A stretch of DNA of 64,000 bases from an uncultured Verrucomicrobiota bacterium (GCA_903826865.1 CAIKGD010000007.1:62001-126000); one strand, 5' to 3'; counted from the first letter of the stretch, positions 17,438 through 25,746 are shown. Numbers and translations are program-made. The notes: a model not told the origin generated them from the letters alone.

Positions 17438-17744
17438 TAACGGACTTCAAAACGGTGGATCGGCGGCGGTCGAGATTACGGGTGCGTACCATCTCGGCGA
17501 TGGCGTGCTGGCGCATACGGTGTTTAAAGGCCAGCCATTCCCGCGTAGAGGCCAGGGTGATATGCTTGAACCCTTTGTCGGAACTGATTGCAAAGTCGCT
17601 GCACAGGCCGTCCTGATCGCCCACCTTGCGCAGCTGGCGCTCGGCGATCCCAAAGCGCTCGCACAGCTCCGCCGACTTCACCCACCCGTCGCCGGGTGCG
17701 CTTAGCAGATACTGCTCGATGGCCTCTTTAAGTTCTTCAATCAC
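17352..17744 (-). CDS. Paralogue A-prime, chimeric C-terminus
   Basis: A 130-residue product from a GTG start at 17744. Residues 1 to about 101 match the protein at 16770-17156 almost residue for residue (SAELCERFGIAERQLRKVGD; HRMRQHAIAEMVRTRNLDRR). After that it reads into the wrong frame of a gene-C tail copy and gains an unrelated tail (TKAPTPARLFPG...). This is a duplication junction rather than a designed protein. The wHTH-like part may still work. Confidence 0.55.
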   Translation of the reverse strand: MIEELKEAIEQYLLSAPGDGWVKSAELCERFGIAERQLRKVGDQDGLCSDFAISSDKGFKHITLASTREWLAFKHRMRQHAIAEMVRTRNLDRRRSTVLKSVTKAPTPARLFPGTGPDCATSTARNLLRN

Positions 17745-17889
17745 GCGGCATTCTAACTCCGTAAAAACTACGTTTTTTAAGATCGTTTTTATTAAGCCGA
17801 TTCCACAAATCAGTTAACTGTTCATCTGACATTTTTTTTAAATACACAATGATTGCATCAATAGTTAACGGCCTATCGAAAGATTTCAT
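17737..17889 (-). CDS. Small phage early protein
   Basis: A 50-residue charged product (MKSFDRPLTIDAIIVYLKKM at the N-terminus). Its ATG overlaps the stop of the gene at 17886 (ATGA) and its stop overlaps the GTG start region of paralogue A-prime. It is held only by this coupling; no family is recognised. Confidence 0.45.
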   Translation of the reverse strand: MKSFDRPLTIDAIIVYLKKMSDEQLTDLWNRLNKNDLKKRSFYGVRMPRD

Positions 17890-18272
17890 GTGCGCAACCT
17901 CTCCTTTAGCTCGTCAATAAACTTCGGGCCGTGCTTGTCGCGCAGGCCGGTCCAGTAGCGCGACAAAGCCTCGCGGGCGTTGGTGCCTTCGTAATCGTAG
18001 CCGTGGCGGATGTACTGCTGGATTGTCCGGGTGCGGGCCGTCGCCTCTTTAAGGTACTGCTCACGCGGGCTGGCCTTCATCGTGCCGTCGGCCTTTTGGC
18101 GGCGCTTCCATGTGCGTACCGCAGCCTGCCAGTTTTTCATTGGTGCAGCGCCGATCTTCCAGCCCTTGGATTCGTAGAAATCGCAGAAGGCATCACCGTC
18201 CAGCGCGAAGTCGATCGAATCAGCGTATTCGGTCACCTCTTTCGGCATCGGTTTCTGGAATTTTTTGGACAT
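17886..18272 (-). CDS. Phage early protein C (helical, DNA-related)
   Basis: This 128-residue basic protein contains AFCDFYESKGWKIGAAPMKN and WQAAVRTWKRRQ, a segment often seen at the C-terminal side of phage replication or DNA-binding proteins, and ends YWTGLRDKHGPKFIDELKER. The last 35 residues are duplicated at 17338-17437. The exact role is unknown. Confidence 0.55.
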   Translation of the reverse strand: MSKKFQKPMPKEVTEYADSIDFALDGDAFCDFYESKGWKIGAAPMKNWQAAVRTWKRRQKADGTMKASPREQYLKEATARTRTIQQYIRHGYDYEGTNAREALSRYWTGLRDKHGPKFIDELKERLRT

Positions 18273-18279
18273 ATTTTGT

Positions 18280-18483
18280 CTAGCCGTTTTTTGTCAACTC
18301 AGCCTGGTCACAAAGCTTGCGCCACTCGCGGGAGCATGCGCGTGGATCGTCGAACTCCAGCCAGATTTCCCAATGCTCCGGACCGCCGACCGCGTGGCGC
18401 TTGATCTTGAACGCATCGAACCGGTAAACGAACCCGGCGACCTTGCGGTCGATCCAGAAGCTGTATTTGTCTTTAAAGTTCAT
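18280..18483 (-). CDS. Hypothetical phage early protein
   Basis: A 67-residue product starts MNFKDKYSFWIDRKVAGFVY, with many aromatic residues and a beta-like pattern. Its ATG overlaps the stop of the next gene (18480-18483). No family is recognised. Confidence 0.45.
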   Translation of the reverse strand: MNFKDKYSFWIDRKVAGFVYRFDAFKIKRHAVGGPEHWEIWLEFDDPRACSREWRKLCDQAELTKNG

Positions 18484-18998
18484 GCTGGCACTCCCGGTTC
18501 GGCGTGGCTCACCGCAGGCAGTTCACGGTCGTGGCGGTGGTGGCGTTTAAAATCCTCGTCGAGCGCGATGAAAATTTTCTTCAAATGCTCGGCTGGCAGA
18601 TCCGCGTAGGCCAGCTGATCAATACCCATGTGGTTCATGATACTCTGAATATAGCGCTCGCCGCGCAGATATGCTCCGAAGGACATACCCTTGGCCGTCA
18701 TCTTTTGCGCAATCATATAGCGCCAGCGGCGCTCGGCGGCACCGGCCATCCGCTTAATCCAGTATTCATCACCGGCGATCTCCGCCATCGCCAGCATAAT
18801 GCAGTCGAAATCGCCCGTCTGGTTTGCTTCCTTCGTCGAATAGATACCGGCGGCATCGAGCAGCAGGCAGCGGTACCACTGATCCTGGGCGAAGCGGCTG
18901 TTCGGATGCAGATTATTCCGCGACGCATGCGCCAGCCACGCTCTTTCCTTGAGCGGGCGGTAGTAACCTTGCTGTCTGGCTGTAAAACTCATAATCAC
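18480..18998 (-). CDS. Hypothetical phage early protein in the Gp16/GemA position
   Basis: This 172-residue, mostly helical protein contains DQWYRCLLLDAAGIYSTKE, GAAERRWRYMIAQKM and a C-terminal basic, His-rich tail (KRHHRHDREL). Its size and place after gam and small genes recall Mu gp16/GemA, but I do not see the GemA motif, so the link is only positional. Start and stop overlap both neighbours. Confidence 0.4.
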   Translation of the reverse strand: MIMSFTARQQGYYRPLKERAWLAHASRNNLHPNSRFAQDQWYRCLLLDAAGIYSTKEANQTGDFDCIMLAMAEIAGDEYWIKRMAGAAERRWRYMIAQKMTAKGMSFGAYLRGERYIQSIMNHMGIDQLAYADLPAEHLKKIFIALDEDFKRHHRHDRELPAVSHAEPGVPA

Positions 18999-19168
18999 CC
19001 CCTGATCGTGATCTCGACATCGACGAGATCGGTTGAAGAGCCATTAAAGATCACCGGCTTATCCAGCCGGACCAAGCGGATGGACTTCACCATCTTGCCG
19101 GTCTCGCGCTCGAACTCGCGAATGGCGTACATCACTCTGGTTTCCATTGCTGACACTGGTTTTTTCAT
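18995..19168 (-). CDS. Small hypothetical phage protein
   Basis: A 57-residue product from ATG 19168 (MKKPVSAMETRVMYAIREFE), chosen because GGAG lies 6 nt upstream. A farther ATG at 19192 lies inside the REP-like palindrome. Its stop overlaps the next start. The function is unknown. Confidence 0.45.
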   Translation of the reverse strand: MKKPVSAMETRVMYAIREFERETGKMVKSIRLVRLDKPVIFNGSSTDLVDVEITIRG

Positions 19169-19183
19169 TGCTTCTCCACGTAT

Positions 19184-19203
19184 GGGCGACATTCATGTCG
19201 CCC
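19184..19203. repeat. REP-like palindrome GGGCGACA-N4-TGTCGCCC (prophage copy)
   Basis: GGGCGACATTCATGTCGCCC has perfect 8-bp arms. The same arms occur twice inside the RAYT gene (53708-53727 and 53937-53956). It sits in the short non-coding stretch between gam and the small gene at 18995. The rest of 19204-19354 shows only hairpin-rich sequence and word repeats. Confidence 0.7.
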
Positions 19204-19354
19204 TTTCAAAAGGTGCCTGCCGGGTCGCGGTCGGTTATTTGCCCGGCAGGCTGGCAGGAAGGCGGCACACGGGAAATGAAGCGCAGCAGAGACCGTGTGC
19301 CGTCGGCACCGACCGATGGCCTTGAGCGAAAACTCTGTGCGTAAAAGTTCATAA

Positions 19355-19897
19355 TTAACCGTTCGACGCCGGGCTTTGTGCCTCTGTGCCTTTGGCCCCG
19401 ATGGCCTTTTCAATCAGCTCTTTTTTGACCGTGTAACCGGCGACGTCGCCGGAGACCAGGCGCGCACCCGGGCAGACTTCGCCGGCCTGCAGCCGGTCGC
19501 GTAGCGGCTTTGAAAGCAGCCTGATTGTTTTTTTCAAGCAATCATTCCAGTCGTTGGCAAGGCAGTGCGCAATGGCCGCATCCTTGCTTATAATCTTCGC
19601 CTTGCTGGCGTCGGTAAGACCGTAGGTGCCCCACATTGTTCTACGGCGGCGCGGCTTCTGAAACAGCGACCTGTTGGCATCCACAAACGACGCCAGACGC
19701 TTTACCGATGATTCGCGCATCACTTGGAATCCATCCAGCGTTCGGGCGTAGTCGGCCTTCACATCGGCCAGCTTTTTTTCGCAGGCCGCTTCGATTTTCG
19801 CGATATCGATCTCCAGCATCGCCAGATTCTCAAACTCGCGGTCGGCATCCTCGACCGTTTTAATCTGCTCGCGCAGGTCTTTCAGTGGCTTGCTCAT
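19355..19897 (-). CDS. gam: Mu Gam-like host-nuclease inhibitor
   Basis: This 180-residue protein is close to the Mu Gam length. Features are an N-terminal coiled coil (LREQIKTVEDADREFENLAM ... EAACEKKLADVKADYA) and the core RRRTMWGTYGLTDASKAKII. Gam is a Ku-like dimer that binds double-stranded DNA ends and protects them from exonucleases during transposition. The C-terminus (AKGTEAQSPASNG) comes from a word-repeat stretch and is probably not part of the fold. The ATG overlaps the upstream small membrane gene. Confidence 0.8.
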   Translation of the reverse strand: MSKPLKDLREQIKTVEDADREFENLAMLEIDIAKIEAACEKKLADVKADYARTLDGFQVMRESSVKRLASFVDANRSLFQKPRRRRTMWGTYGLTDASKAKIISKDAAIAHCLANDWNDCLKKTIRLLSKPLRDRLQAGEVCPGARLVSGDVAGYTVKKELIEKAIGAKGTEAQSPASNG

Positions 19898-20055
19898 TTT
19901 TCACCTGCTGCCGGTTTGATAATGCGATGGCGGATCACTTCACGCGGGACGAATAACAGCGCGATGAAAACCCCGGCCAGACCGGTCTGCGCGTTAACGA
20001 ATACTGCCGCCGCGAGGCAGGCGATGAATACGATGGCTCTTGATAGATGAAACAT
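19894..20055 (-). CDS. Small two-helix membrane protein
   Basis: A 53-residue product with a hydrophobic helix from residue 5 to 20 (SRAIVFIACLAAAVFV) and a second near 25-37 (LAGVFIALLFVP), then a basic tail. AAGGAGT precedes the ATG, and the stop overlaps the gam start (ATGA). It could be a holin-like protein, but nothing proves that. Confidence 0.5.
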   Translation of the reverse strand: MFHLSRAIVFIACLAAAVFVNAQTGLAGVFIALLFVPREVIRHRIIKPAAGEK

Positions 20056-20076
20056 TGGGACTCCTTTGGTTATGGT

Positions 20077-20451
20077 TTATGCAAAAATTGAATCTTTCAG
20101 CGGCTGCAGAATGCGCATCCTGGTTGGATGCTTCAGGCGCATAATCGCCCGCTGGCCCCACATCCCGACTGCCTGTGGAGAGATTCCGATAAATGCGCCG
20201 ATTTCGTCATACGTCATTGGCTGGGTTGACAGGCTGTTTTGCCCGGCGCGGTCAGATACCTCCTCGATGAACTCCAGGCTGCAGCCGAACGCCTTGGCGA
20301 TTTCCTCATGACTGAATTTTTTGGGCGACCGCAGCGCTGAAAGAACCGACAGCATCAGGTCAATCTCATCAACACGGTGCCGACCAATTTCTCTAGCAGG
20401 AACTCTGTTCTCTGATCGCTGATCCAGTTCGATTACATCATCCATGACCAA
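20077..20451 (-). CDS. Sigma-70 region 4-like DNA-binding protein
   Basis: The C-terminal half of this 124-residue protein (MTYDEIGAFIGISPQAVGMW, then GQRAIMRLKHPTRMRIL) follows sigma region 4.2: a helix-turn-helix, an aligned 'RAxxRLKHP' helix and a short tail. A second HTH-like segment lies before it (FSHEEIAKAFGCSLEFIEEV). It could be the phage middle/late transcription activator, replacing Mu Mor and C, which are not found here. This role is inference. Confidence 0.55.
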   Translation of the reverse strand: MVMDDVIELDQRSENRVPAREIGRHRVDEIDLMLSVLSALRSPKKFSHEEIAKAFGCSLEFIEEVSDRAGQNSLSTQPMTYDEIGAFIGISPQAVGMWGQRAIMRLKHPTRMRILQPLKDSIFA

Positions 20452-20669
20452 CCTCCTGTTTTAAGAAAGTGAGCGAAACAGCGGGAGAACCAGATCAAGC
20501 CGATCATCACCAGCAGTCCGATGAACGAACAAAGAACCATCATGACCGACGCAATCAATGATGCCGGATAGCTCGGCTCCCCGTATTCATTGGCAAACAT
20601 GGTTGGCTTTTGCCGATGTTCATTTGACCTCTGATCTTTGACCTCTGACTTCTTATTGCTCATCCTCAT
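20433..20669 (-). CDS. Small membrane protein with word-repeat N-terminus
   Basis: This 78-residue product has one long hydrophobic segment (SLIASVMMVLCSFIGLLVMI, then GLIWF). The first 20 residues (SEVKDQRSNEHRQ) are encoded by the degenerate repeat at 20624-20653. An internal ATG at residue 24 (MFANEYGE) may be the real start. It overlaps the next gene by 19 nt. The function is unknown. Confidence 0.45.
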   Translation of the reverse strand: MRMSNKKSEVKDQRSNEHRQKPTMFANEYGEPSYPASLIASVMMVLCSFIGLLVMIGLIWFSRCFAHFLKTGGWSWMM

Positions 20670-20673
20670 CCTC

Positions 20674-21726
20674 CTACTTTTTGGCGTAAGTCCGTTCGCC
20701 CATCATTTGCTGGCGCACTGCCACGGCCTTGAAAAAATGCTCTTCCGTCAGCTTCTGCTTCGACTTCGCGGCAATGCGGCTGGCGACCTTCAGGTTCTCA
20801 ACCAAAATGCCGAGGCGTCCCTGTTCATTGGCAATGTCGCTGCACTGGTCCAGCAGCTCTTTTCCGGCGGTTGGAAGGTACTGCTCAACGATCGGCTTGA
20901 TGTCCTTCAGCGGGATCGTGCGTTTCAGCCGGATCGGCATACCGATGCGCCCGAGGATCTGCTCGAACTGGTAACTGCTCTTATTCATCGCGTCGCTGAA
21001 ACGCTGCGTGGCAATCAGGGCCAGAGCGCACCCGGTCTGGTCGTGCAGATCGCGCAGGAGTTCAATAGCCACCGGAGTACTGCGGCCATCGACCGGCATC
21101 AGCCGGTGCGCTTCATCAATAATCAGAATCCGGTTCCGGTTAAAACTTCGGCTGATCGACTCGAACAGCTGCGAGCTATTCATGTTCCGGTTCACACCGA
21201 CCGTTTCAGCGATCCGGCGCAGGAGCATCTTCACACCGCCGACCGGCGGCGCAGTCACCAGCACGCTCGTTCCGTGATTATTCGCATCGCGCCACAGCTT
21301 GGCGGACTCAGTTTTTCCCATACGGCTTTCGCCGATAATCAGCGTGATCGAATTGTTGCTGAGCGCATAGTCCAGCCCGGCTCCGATCATCCGCGTGATG
21401 GAATTTTCAACAATCTGGTTGTCCTGAATCGTCGCCCGTTCTTCGGCAATGCGCTTATAGCTCTCAATCGCCGCCGTGACCTTTTCCATGCTGCCTTCGT
21501 AGATGCCTTTCAGCACACGGTAAACGGTGCTCTTGTCGTACTGGATCGCCTCACCGGCCTGATCCAGCGTCATGCCTTCATCCAGTACATGCTGGTGGAA
21601 CCACAGCAGCAGTCCGCGAGCCTCCTCTGGGTAACCGTTCCAGTTGTGCAGATTGAGCGGGATATTGATCCGCGCATTGTTGCTGCTCGCCTTCGCCTCA
21701 TCGCTCTTTGTAATCGCCTCGGTCAT
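20674..21726 (-). CDS. MuB-like AAA+ transposition ATPase
   Basis: This 350-residue protein has an N-terminal HTH (MTLDQAGEAIQYDKSTVYRV, about 52-71) and an AAA domain with Walker A GESRMGKTES (about 132-141) and Walker B ILIIDEAHRL (about 203-212). MuB binds target DNA, delivers it to the transposase and stimulates strand transfer. The gene follows the transposase directly with an 11-nt gap, as in Mu-like phages. The C-terminus is helical (KQKLTEEHFFKAVAV). Confidence 0.88.
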   Translation of the reverse strand: MTEAITKSDEAKASSNNARINIPLNLHNWNGYPEEARGLLLWFHQHVLDEGMTLDQAGEAIQYDKSTVYRVLKGIYEGSMEKVTAAIESYKRIAEERATIQDNQIVENSITRMIGAGLDYALSNNSITLIIGESRMGKTESAKLWRDANNHGTSVLVTAPPVGGVKMLLRRIAETVGVNRNMNSSQLFESISRSFNRNRILIIDEAHRLMPVDGRSTPVAIELLRDLHDQTGCALALIATQRFSDAMNKSSYQFEQILGRIGMPIRLKRTIPLKDIKPIVEQYLPTAGKELLDQCSDIANEQGRLGILVENLKVASRIAAKSKQKLTEEHFFKAVAVRQQMMGERTYAKK

Positions 21727-21737
21727 TCATGCTCCTT

Positions 21738-23813
21738 TTAGTTGGTGAAAAGTTTGGTGATCTCGTCGTTTGAAAATTCCTCGTCCTCATCATTCCGGCG
21801 GTGCGCTGTCACGGCCTCGACGTCTTCGCGATCCGGAGCGGACTCTGCGATCTTCTCGGCGCGGAACAGCTCTTCGCCGGTCACCGGATCGCCAGCCATC
21901 ACGCGGGCGTTGTGCTCGTGCATGGATTTCTTGGCGCGGGCTTCCTCCTGGTGCCGGGCCTTAACCGGATCGAGCAACTGCTGCTCAAAGTGCATCGCCT
22001 TGCCGATCTGCCGGTGGATCGCCTCAACATCGGTCTTGCAGGCCGCCTGCATGCGCCGTGCAATGCCGATGAACGCATTATCCTCGCTGGCCACAAACAC
22101 CGCCGAAGGATCGAACGGCGTCGCGTAGACCGCGAAGGCCGCGCCCGGCTGCAGGTTGACCAGTTCGCCGTGTTGCGTTTGAACCTGCGCCAGATAGCGA
22201 TGGATGCCGGGGCCGATGCGCCGGTCCTGAAATGTAATCGTATGGTCGTCCTGAACGCGCAGCATCTTGGCGTTCTTTTCTCCAAGTAGCATCGGCACAT
22301 AATGAGCATCCAGCCTGTGCAGATCACCGCGACCGATTGACCACACTTCGGCGGGCGACATCTTGCGCATCCGCACCATGCCCGGCAGTTCAATCAGCTG
22401 CTCAACGGCTCCGCGCTGATCCGCCGGCATCGTCAGCAGCTTCGTCATCGGCATCCACGGCGCTTCAATACCAAGGCGGTACTCCGTCGTCACCAGCCCG
22501 GCCTCTTCATAGCCTTCAATGTTGTGCTCGGTGCGGCAGTTAATCCGTTCATAGATTTCGCCGACAATCTGTTTCCACTGATTGAACTCAAGTATTGGAA
22601 ACTGAAGCATCTCAGCACGGTGCGCCGGGAGAAAGGCTCTCGCTTTCAACAGCAGATCATTATATTTATCCATCCCGTGAAGCTGCTCCGGCTGGAAGTC
22701 ACGGCTTTTCCCAACCTGACCCGGCAGCGAGGCAAGCTCATTTTGCTTAAAACCATGCAATGATTCTAGCTCGGCTTTTGATCGGCTGTTTCCCTTCGGG
22801 CGTCCAATAAACTGCCCATCGTGGGCAACTGCTCCCTGAATACCGCCTCTGGATACAGTCACCGCTCCGCCGGTCCAGTTGAACAGCAGCTCTTCTAAAT
22901 CTTTTCGTATGGCTGCAGTCCCGTGCTCTACGTGAAGAACACATCCTTCCGGATGATAGCCAAGGGTGCACATCACATGGCAGAGCAGAAAGCGCATTTC
23001 AGTTTCGCGCAACATTTCGCGCTTTCCGGTCGCTTCATCCTCGGTCATCGGCTGCGCGCCCCATGCAATCAGACACCCTGAGAACAGATCGATGCAGGAA
23101 AATTCCAAAGGCCGCATCGCCGTCTTATTCACACCAAGCCAGTTGACCTTATTGTTGTGGTGCATGTCGTCGAACATATAGCCTTGTCCGACGCGCATAC
23201 CGACGCGGGTCGTGTAAACCAGCGGGCGGAACTCCGCCGCCGCACTGCGCCCAATCCGCGAAGCCGTCAGCTCAAACTTCGTCGGCCTGTAACGCGCCAG
23301 ATTGCGCTCGCCCCAGCCGGGCGGCAGCGGCGGATTGATCGGGCATACATCGGGCGCACGGCCGCCTACCGCGTCGATCCAGATATTGCGCCAGTTGCCA
23401 ATGCCCGGGATCTGATCGCCGTTCCGGTACCGGCGAATCAGCTCGCGGTAAGCCGCCCGGCTGTTGCGCTGGTATGATTCCTGCAAACCCTTCCAAAACT
23501 CCACAAAGGCCGCAGGCTGGCCGCCGGGTGTATTCGGTGCCACCACGTTATGGCGCGGAAGCTTCGACTTATTAATCAGCGACTGCCAGCCGTCGCGCTT
23601 GAACGCATAATACTTCGTCCGGATATTCGCCGCGCTCAGACTCTTGCTGGACGGATACCGCTTCGCGATCTCCGCGAACGCCTTGCTCTTACTCCGCGCC
23701 GCCTCGACCTCGCCGATGATCTTTGTCCACAGACCAACCTCATCCTTAACGGACTGCGGCAGCTGTGCGAACACCAGCGTTTCAGCGGTCGGAATGGTGG
23801 ATAGTGCGGTCAT
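21738..23813 (-). CDS. MuA-type DDE transposase
   Basis: A 691-residue protein from ATG 23813 (GGAG upstream; longer starts add a junk leader). An N-terminal DNA-binding part (FAEIAKRYPSSKSLSAANIR) precedes an RNase H-like core with YMFDDMHH (Asp 215/216), HVEHGTAA (Glu 296) and KAELESLHGF (Glu 348/350), then a beta-barrel and a C-terminal MuB-contact region. It cuts and joins the phage ends for integration and replicative transposition. The middle acidic residue is Glu in place of Asp, which is unusual. Confidence 0.9.
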   Translation of the reverse strand: MTALSTIPTAETLVFAQLPQSVKDEVGLWTKIIGEVEAARSKSKAFAEIAKRYPSSKSLSAANIRTKYYAFKRDGWQSLINKSKLPRHNVVAPNTPGGQPAAFVEFWKGLQESYQRNSRAAYRELIRRYRNGDQIPGIGNWRNIWIDAVGGRAPDVCPINPPLPPGWGERNLARYRPTKFELTASRIGRSAAAEFRPLVYTTRVGMRVGQGYMFDDMHHNNKVNWLGVNKTAMRPLEFSCIDLFSGCLIAWGAQPMTEDEATGKREMLRETEMRFLLCHVMCTLGYHPEGCVLHVEHGTAAIRKDLEELLFNWTGGAVTVSRGGIQGAVAHDGQFIGRPKGNSRSKAELESLHGFKQNELASLPGQVGKSRDFQPEQLHGMDKYNDLLLKARAFLPAHRAEMLQFPILEFNQWKQIVGEIYERINCRTEHNIEGYEEAGLVTTEYRLGIEAPWMPMTKLLTMPADQRGAVEQLIELPGMVRMRKMSPAEVWSIGRGDLHRLDAHYVPMLLGEKNAKMLRVQDDHTITFQDRRIGPGIHRYLAQVQTQHGELVNLQPGAAFAVYATPFDPSAVFVASEDNAFIGIARRMQAACKTDVEAIHRQIGKAMHFEQQLLDPVKARHQEEARAKKSMHEHNARVMAGDPVTGEELFRAEKIAESAPDREDVEAVTAHRRNDEDEEFSNDEITKLFTN

Positions 23814-23916
23814 TGGTTGCTTCGCTCCGGTTAATTGGTGTCGGGTGTTGAGTGTCCAATCCGCGCATAGCTTATTTTCCTGCGCCCGTCGCGCAGCTGA
23901 AGCTCTGTGCATATTT

Positions 23917-24075
23917 TCACATGAAATATCTGCGCGCTGACCACATGGCCGGAGGAAGATCCGATTCAATGCCATTCGTTATTGCAATGCGCATCGACCG
24001 TAACTGATCGTTGCTTTTTGACCGGATCCCTCTATTGATCGCTTCATCGAGTTCATGGACATATTTTGATCGCAT
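23917..24075 (-). CDS. Small phage early protein
   Basis: A 52-residue basic product (MRSKYVHELDEAINRGIRSK at the N-terminus) with an AAAGGAG Shine-Dalgarno. It sits between the DUF3102-like gene and the transposase. No family is recognised. Confidence 0.45.
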   Translation of the reverse strand: MRSKYVHELDEAINRGIRSKSNDQLRSMRIAITNGIESDLPPAMWSARRYFM

Positions 24076-24088
24076 AAAAAAACTCCTT

Positions 24089-24979
24089 TTATTTTTTCAG
24101 TACCGCTTTCAAACGCTTATCCAGCTCGTGAATCATGTCGTAAAGCGGTGTCATCTCTTCGGGATTAAGATAGGCCCAGGACTCTTTTGTCAGGCCATGG
24201 TCGTTCAGAAGACCTCCGATGTGATTCCACGTTTTCACGGCGTTGTAGTGCTCGCCGCTTTCTCCCGGCGGTAGCTCTGCAGGAGGGGCCTTTTCGGCCT
24301 TCTTAATCCCCAGGTTATGCAGCAGAGCCGACGGGCCTTTGCCGCCTGTAAATTGCATCAGCAACTGTTCAGCCTGTTCAACCTGCCGTTTATTTGATCC
24401 GGACCCTTCGATCAGCGCGGCGGCGGTTCCCTGTCCATGCTCTGCAATGAACTTCTGCGCGGCCTTTCGGCAATAAATATCCCACCGTTCACTGAGTCTT
24501 GTATTTTCGTCGCGCCATTTAGCGAGCTCTCCGTGCGGCAGATTGTCTTTCACGGCCAGCATAATGATACCGATCTCGACAACAGCCCGGCCCTGCGCAT
24601 TGGCCGGTTTTTTCAGGATTTCATAGCGGTGATTGATAAGGTGAGCGGCTTGGTCAAGTTTTTCCGAAAACCGCACTGAGTGCGGATTTGAAATGTTTAC
24701 CGGTGAACTTTCGGGTGGGGCTACCGTCGCCACGGCATTTTTATTAGCAGGAACAATCACCAGATCGCATCCGCGTTTTTCAATAACGCGGCTGGTATCC
24801 TGATTCTCGACCATGAATTTCCATAACGACTCGACTTCATCTTTGGGCATACCGCTTTTACCGCCAGCCCATCCTTTATCCGTCGTGTAGTTTCTAATCG
24901 TCGGTTTATCAGCGCTTCCGCCGTATCGATAAATTGTTCTGTTGTAGATGATGTCGTCTTTTGGAATATTCTTCGGCAT
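24089..24979 (-). CDS. DUF3102-like phage early protein
   Basis: This 296-residue protein's middle (about 125-185: VVEIGIIMLAVKDNLPHGEL, then AKWRDENTRLSERWDIYCRK) resembles DUF3102, a helical segment found in phage and plasmid DNA-binding proteins. The N-terminus (YRYGGSADKPTIRNYTTDKG) and the C-terminus (about 245-296) look like separate small domains. The role in replication is unknown. Confidence 0.55.
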   Translation of the reverse strand: MPKNIPKDDIIYNRTIYRYGGSADKPTIRNYTTDKGWAGGKSGMPKDEVESLWKFMVENQDTSRVIEKRGCDLVIVPANKNAVATVAPPESSPVNISNPHSVRFSEKLDQAAHLINHRYEILKKPANAQGRAVVEIGIIMLAVKDNLPHGELAKWRDENTRLSERWDIYCRKAAQKFIAEHGQGTAAALIEGSGSNKRQVEQAEQLLMQFTGGKGPSALLHNLGIKKAEKAPPAELPPGESGEHYNAVKTWNHIGGLLNDHGLTKESWAYLNPEEMTPLYDMIHELDKRLKAVLKK

Positions 24980-25005
24980 GGTCTATTTCCTCTCGTTTTT
25001 GTTGA

Positions 25006-25746
25006 TTAAATTTTCGCCAGTGTGGCTTTAACTTTGGCGCGGTAATGCGCGGTCGTCTGACCGAACGGCTTGTTCCAGCGGCAGGCCAGCTCGACCGGGT
25101 CGGTAACGCCGCGACGGTAATGCCAGGTCAGGATCGTGCGGGCCATTGCGCGGCTCTTCTGCGGGCAGAAGCGATCAGACAGCTTCCAACGGTTGGAACC
25201 GGCGATCCGGTTCGCTTCGCGCATCGCGACCGGGTGCAACTGAAGCAGGCCGACCGCCCGGCATTGGTCGCCGGTCACCGCAGGCCGTCCGCCGCTTTCA
25301 ATCTGAACCAGCGCATCAATCACGCGCTCTACGATTGCCGATTGGCGATTGGCGATTTCCGATTTTCCAGACAACGGATAACTGATAACCAATAACACCG
25401 CGATAGCGGTCAGAATCGGTCGGCCGTTCCGCGCCGATCTGGCGACGATTCCGCGATTGCAGGCTTTTGGCTTTGGGCTTGAGGCTTTTTCTAAAGGCCG
25501 CCATCTTCCAGTCTCGGCCAGAGACGCCGCCTCCGGAACATCCTGCATTGCGCAGAGAATTGCTTTGCACAGCGGAACCGTCTGGAAAAGCAGCGACCGC
25601 GCCGCGACACGTTCATCGGCCGTCATAATATCCGAGCTATTCACCGCGTCGAATCGCGCCATCGCCGCGCAGGCCGCCTTATGCGCCTTATCCAGCGCTC
25701 TGCGAGCCACCAATAAACTAGCCACTCCATCATCCAGCATCGTCAT
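25006..25746 (-). CDS. Membrane-anchored lytic transglycosylase-like protein
   Basis: This 246-residue protein has a helical N-terminal part (1 to about 90), a linker made from word repeats (LEKASSPKPKACNRG), a transmembrane segment (ILTAIAVLLVISYPLSG, about 111-127) and a C-terminal SLT-type domain with the catalytic Glu in VQIESGGRPAV and GLLQLHPVAMREANRI. It should face the periplasm and cut peptidoglycan. It is the only cell-wall enzyme I see in the prophage, so it may serve lysis even though it lies in the early operon. The N-terminal part may be a fused separate protein. Confidence 0.65.
   Translation of the reverse strand: MTMLDDGVASLLVARRALDKAHKAACAAMARFDAVNSSDIMTADERVAARSLLFQTVPLCKAILCAMQDVPEAASLAETGRWRPLEKASSPKPKACNRGIVARSARNGRPILTAIAVLLVISYPLSGKSEIANRQSAIVERVIDALVQIESGGRPAVTGDQCRAVGLLQLHPVAMREANRIAGSNRWKLSDRFCPQKSRAMARTILTWHYRRGVTDPVELACRWNKPFGQTTAHYRAKVKATLAKI

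Noticed and set aside
18480-18998. Firm call of GemA (Mu gp16)
   Set aside because: Position and size fit, but the family motif is not visible, so it is left as hypothetical.
20638-21741. Forward open frame of 367 codons over the ATPase gene
   Set aside because: It is antisense to the MuB-like gene, whose Walker motifs and operon position are clear.
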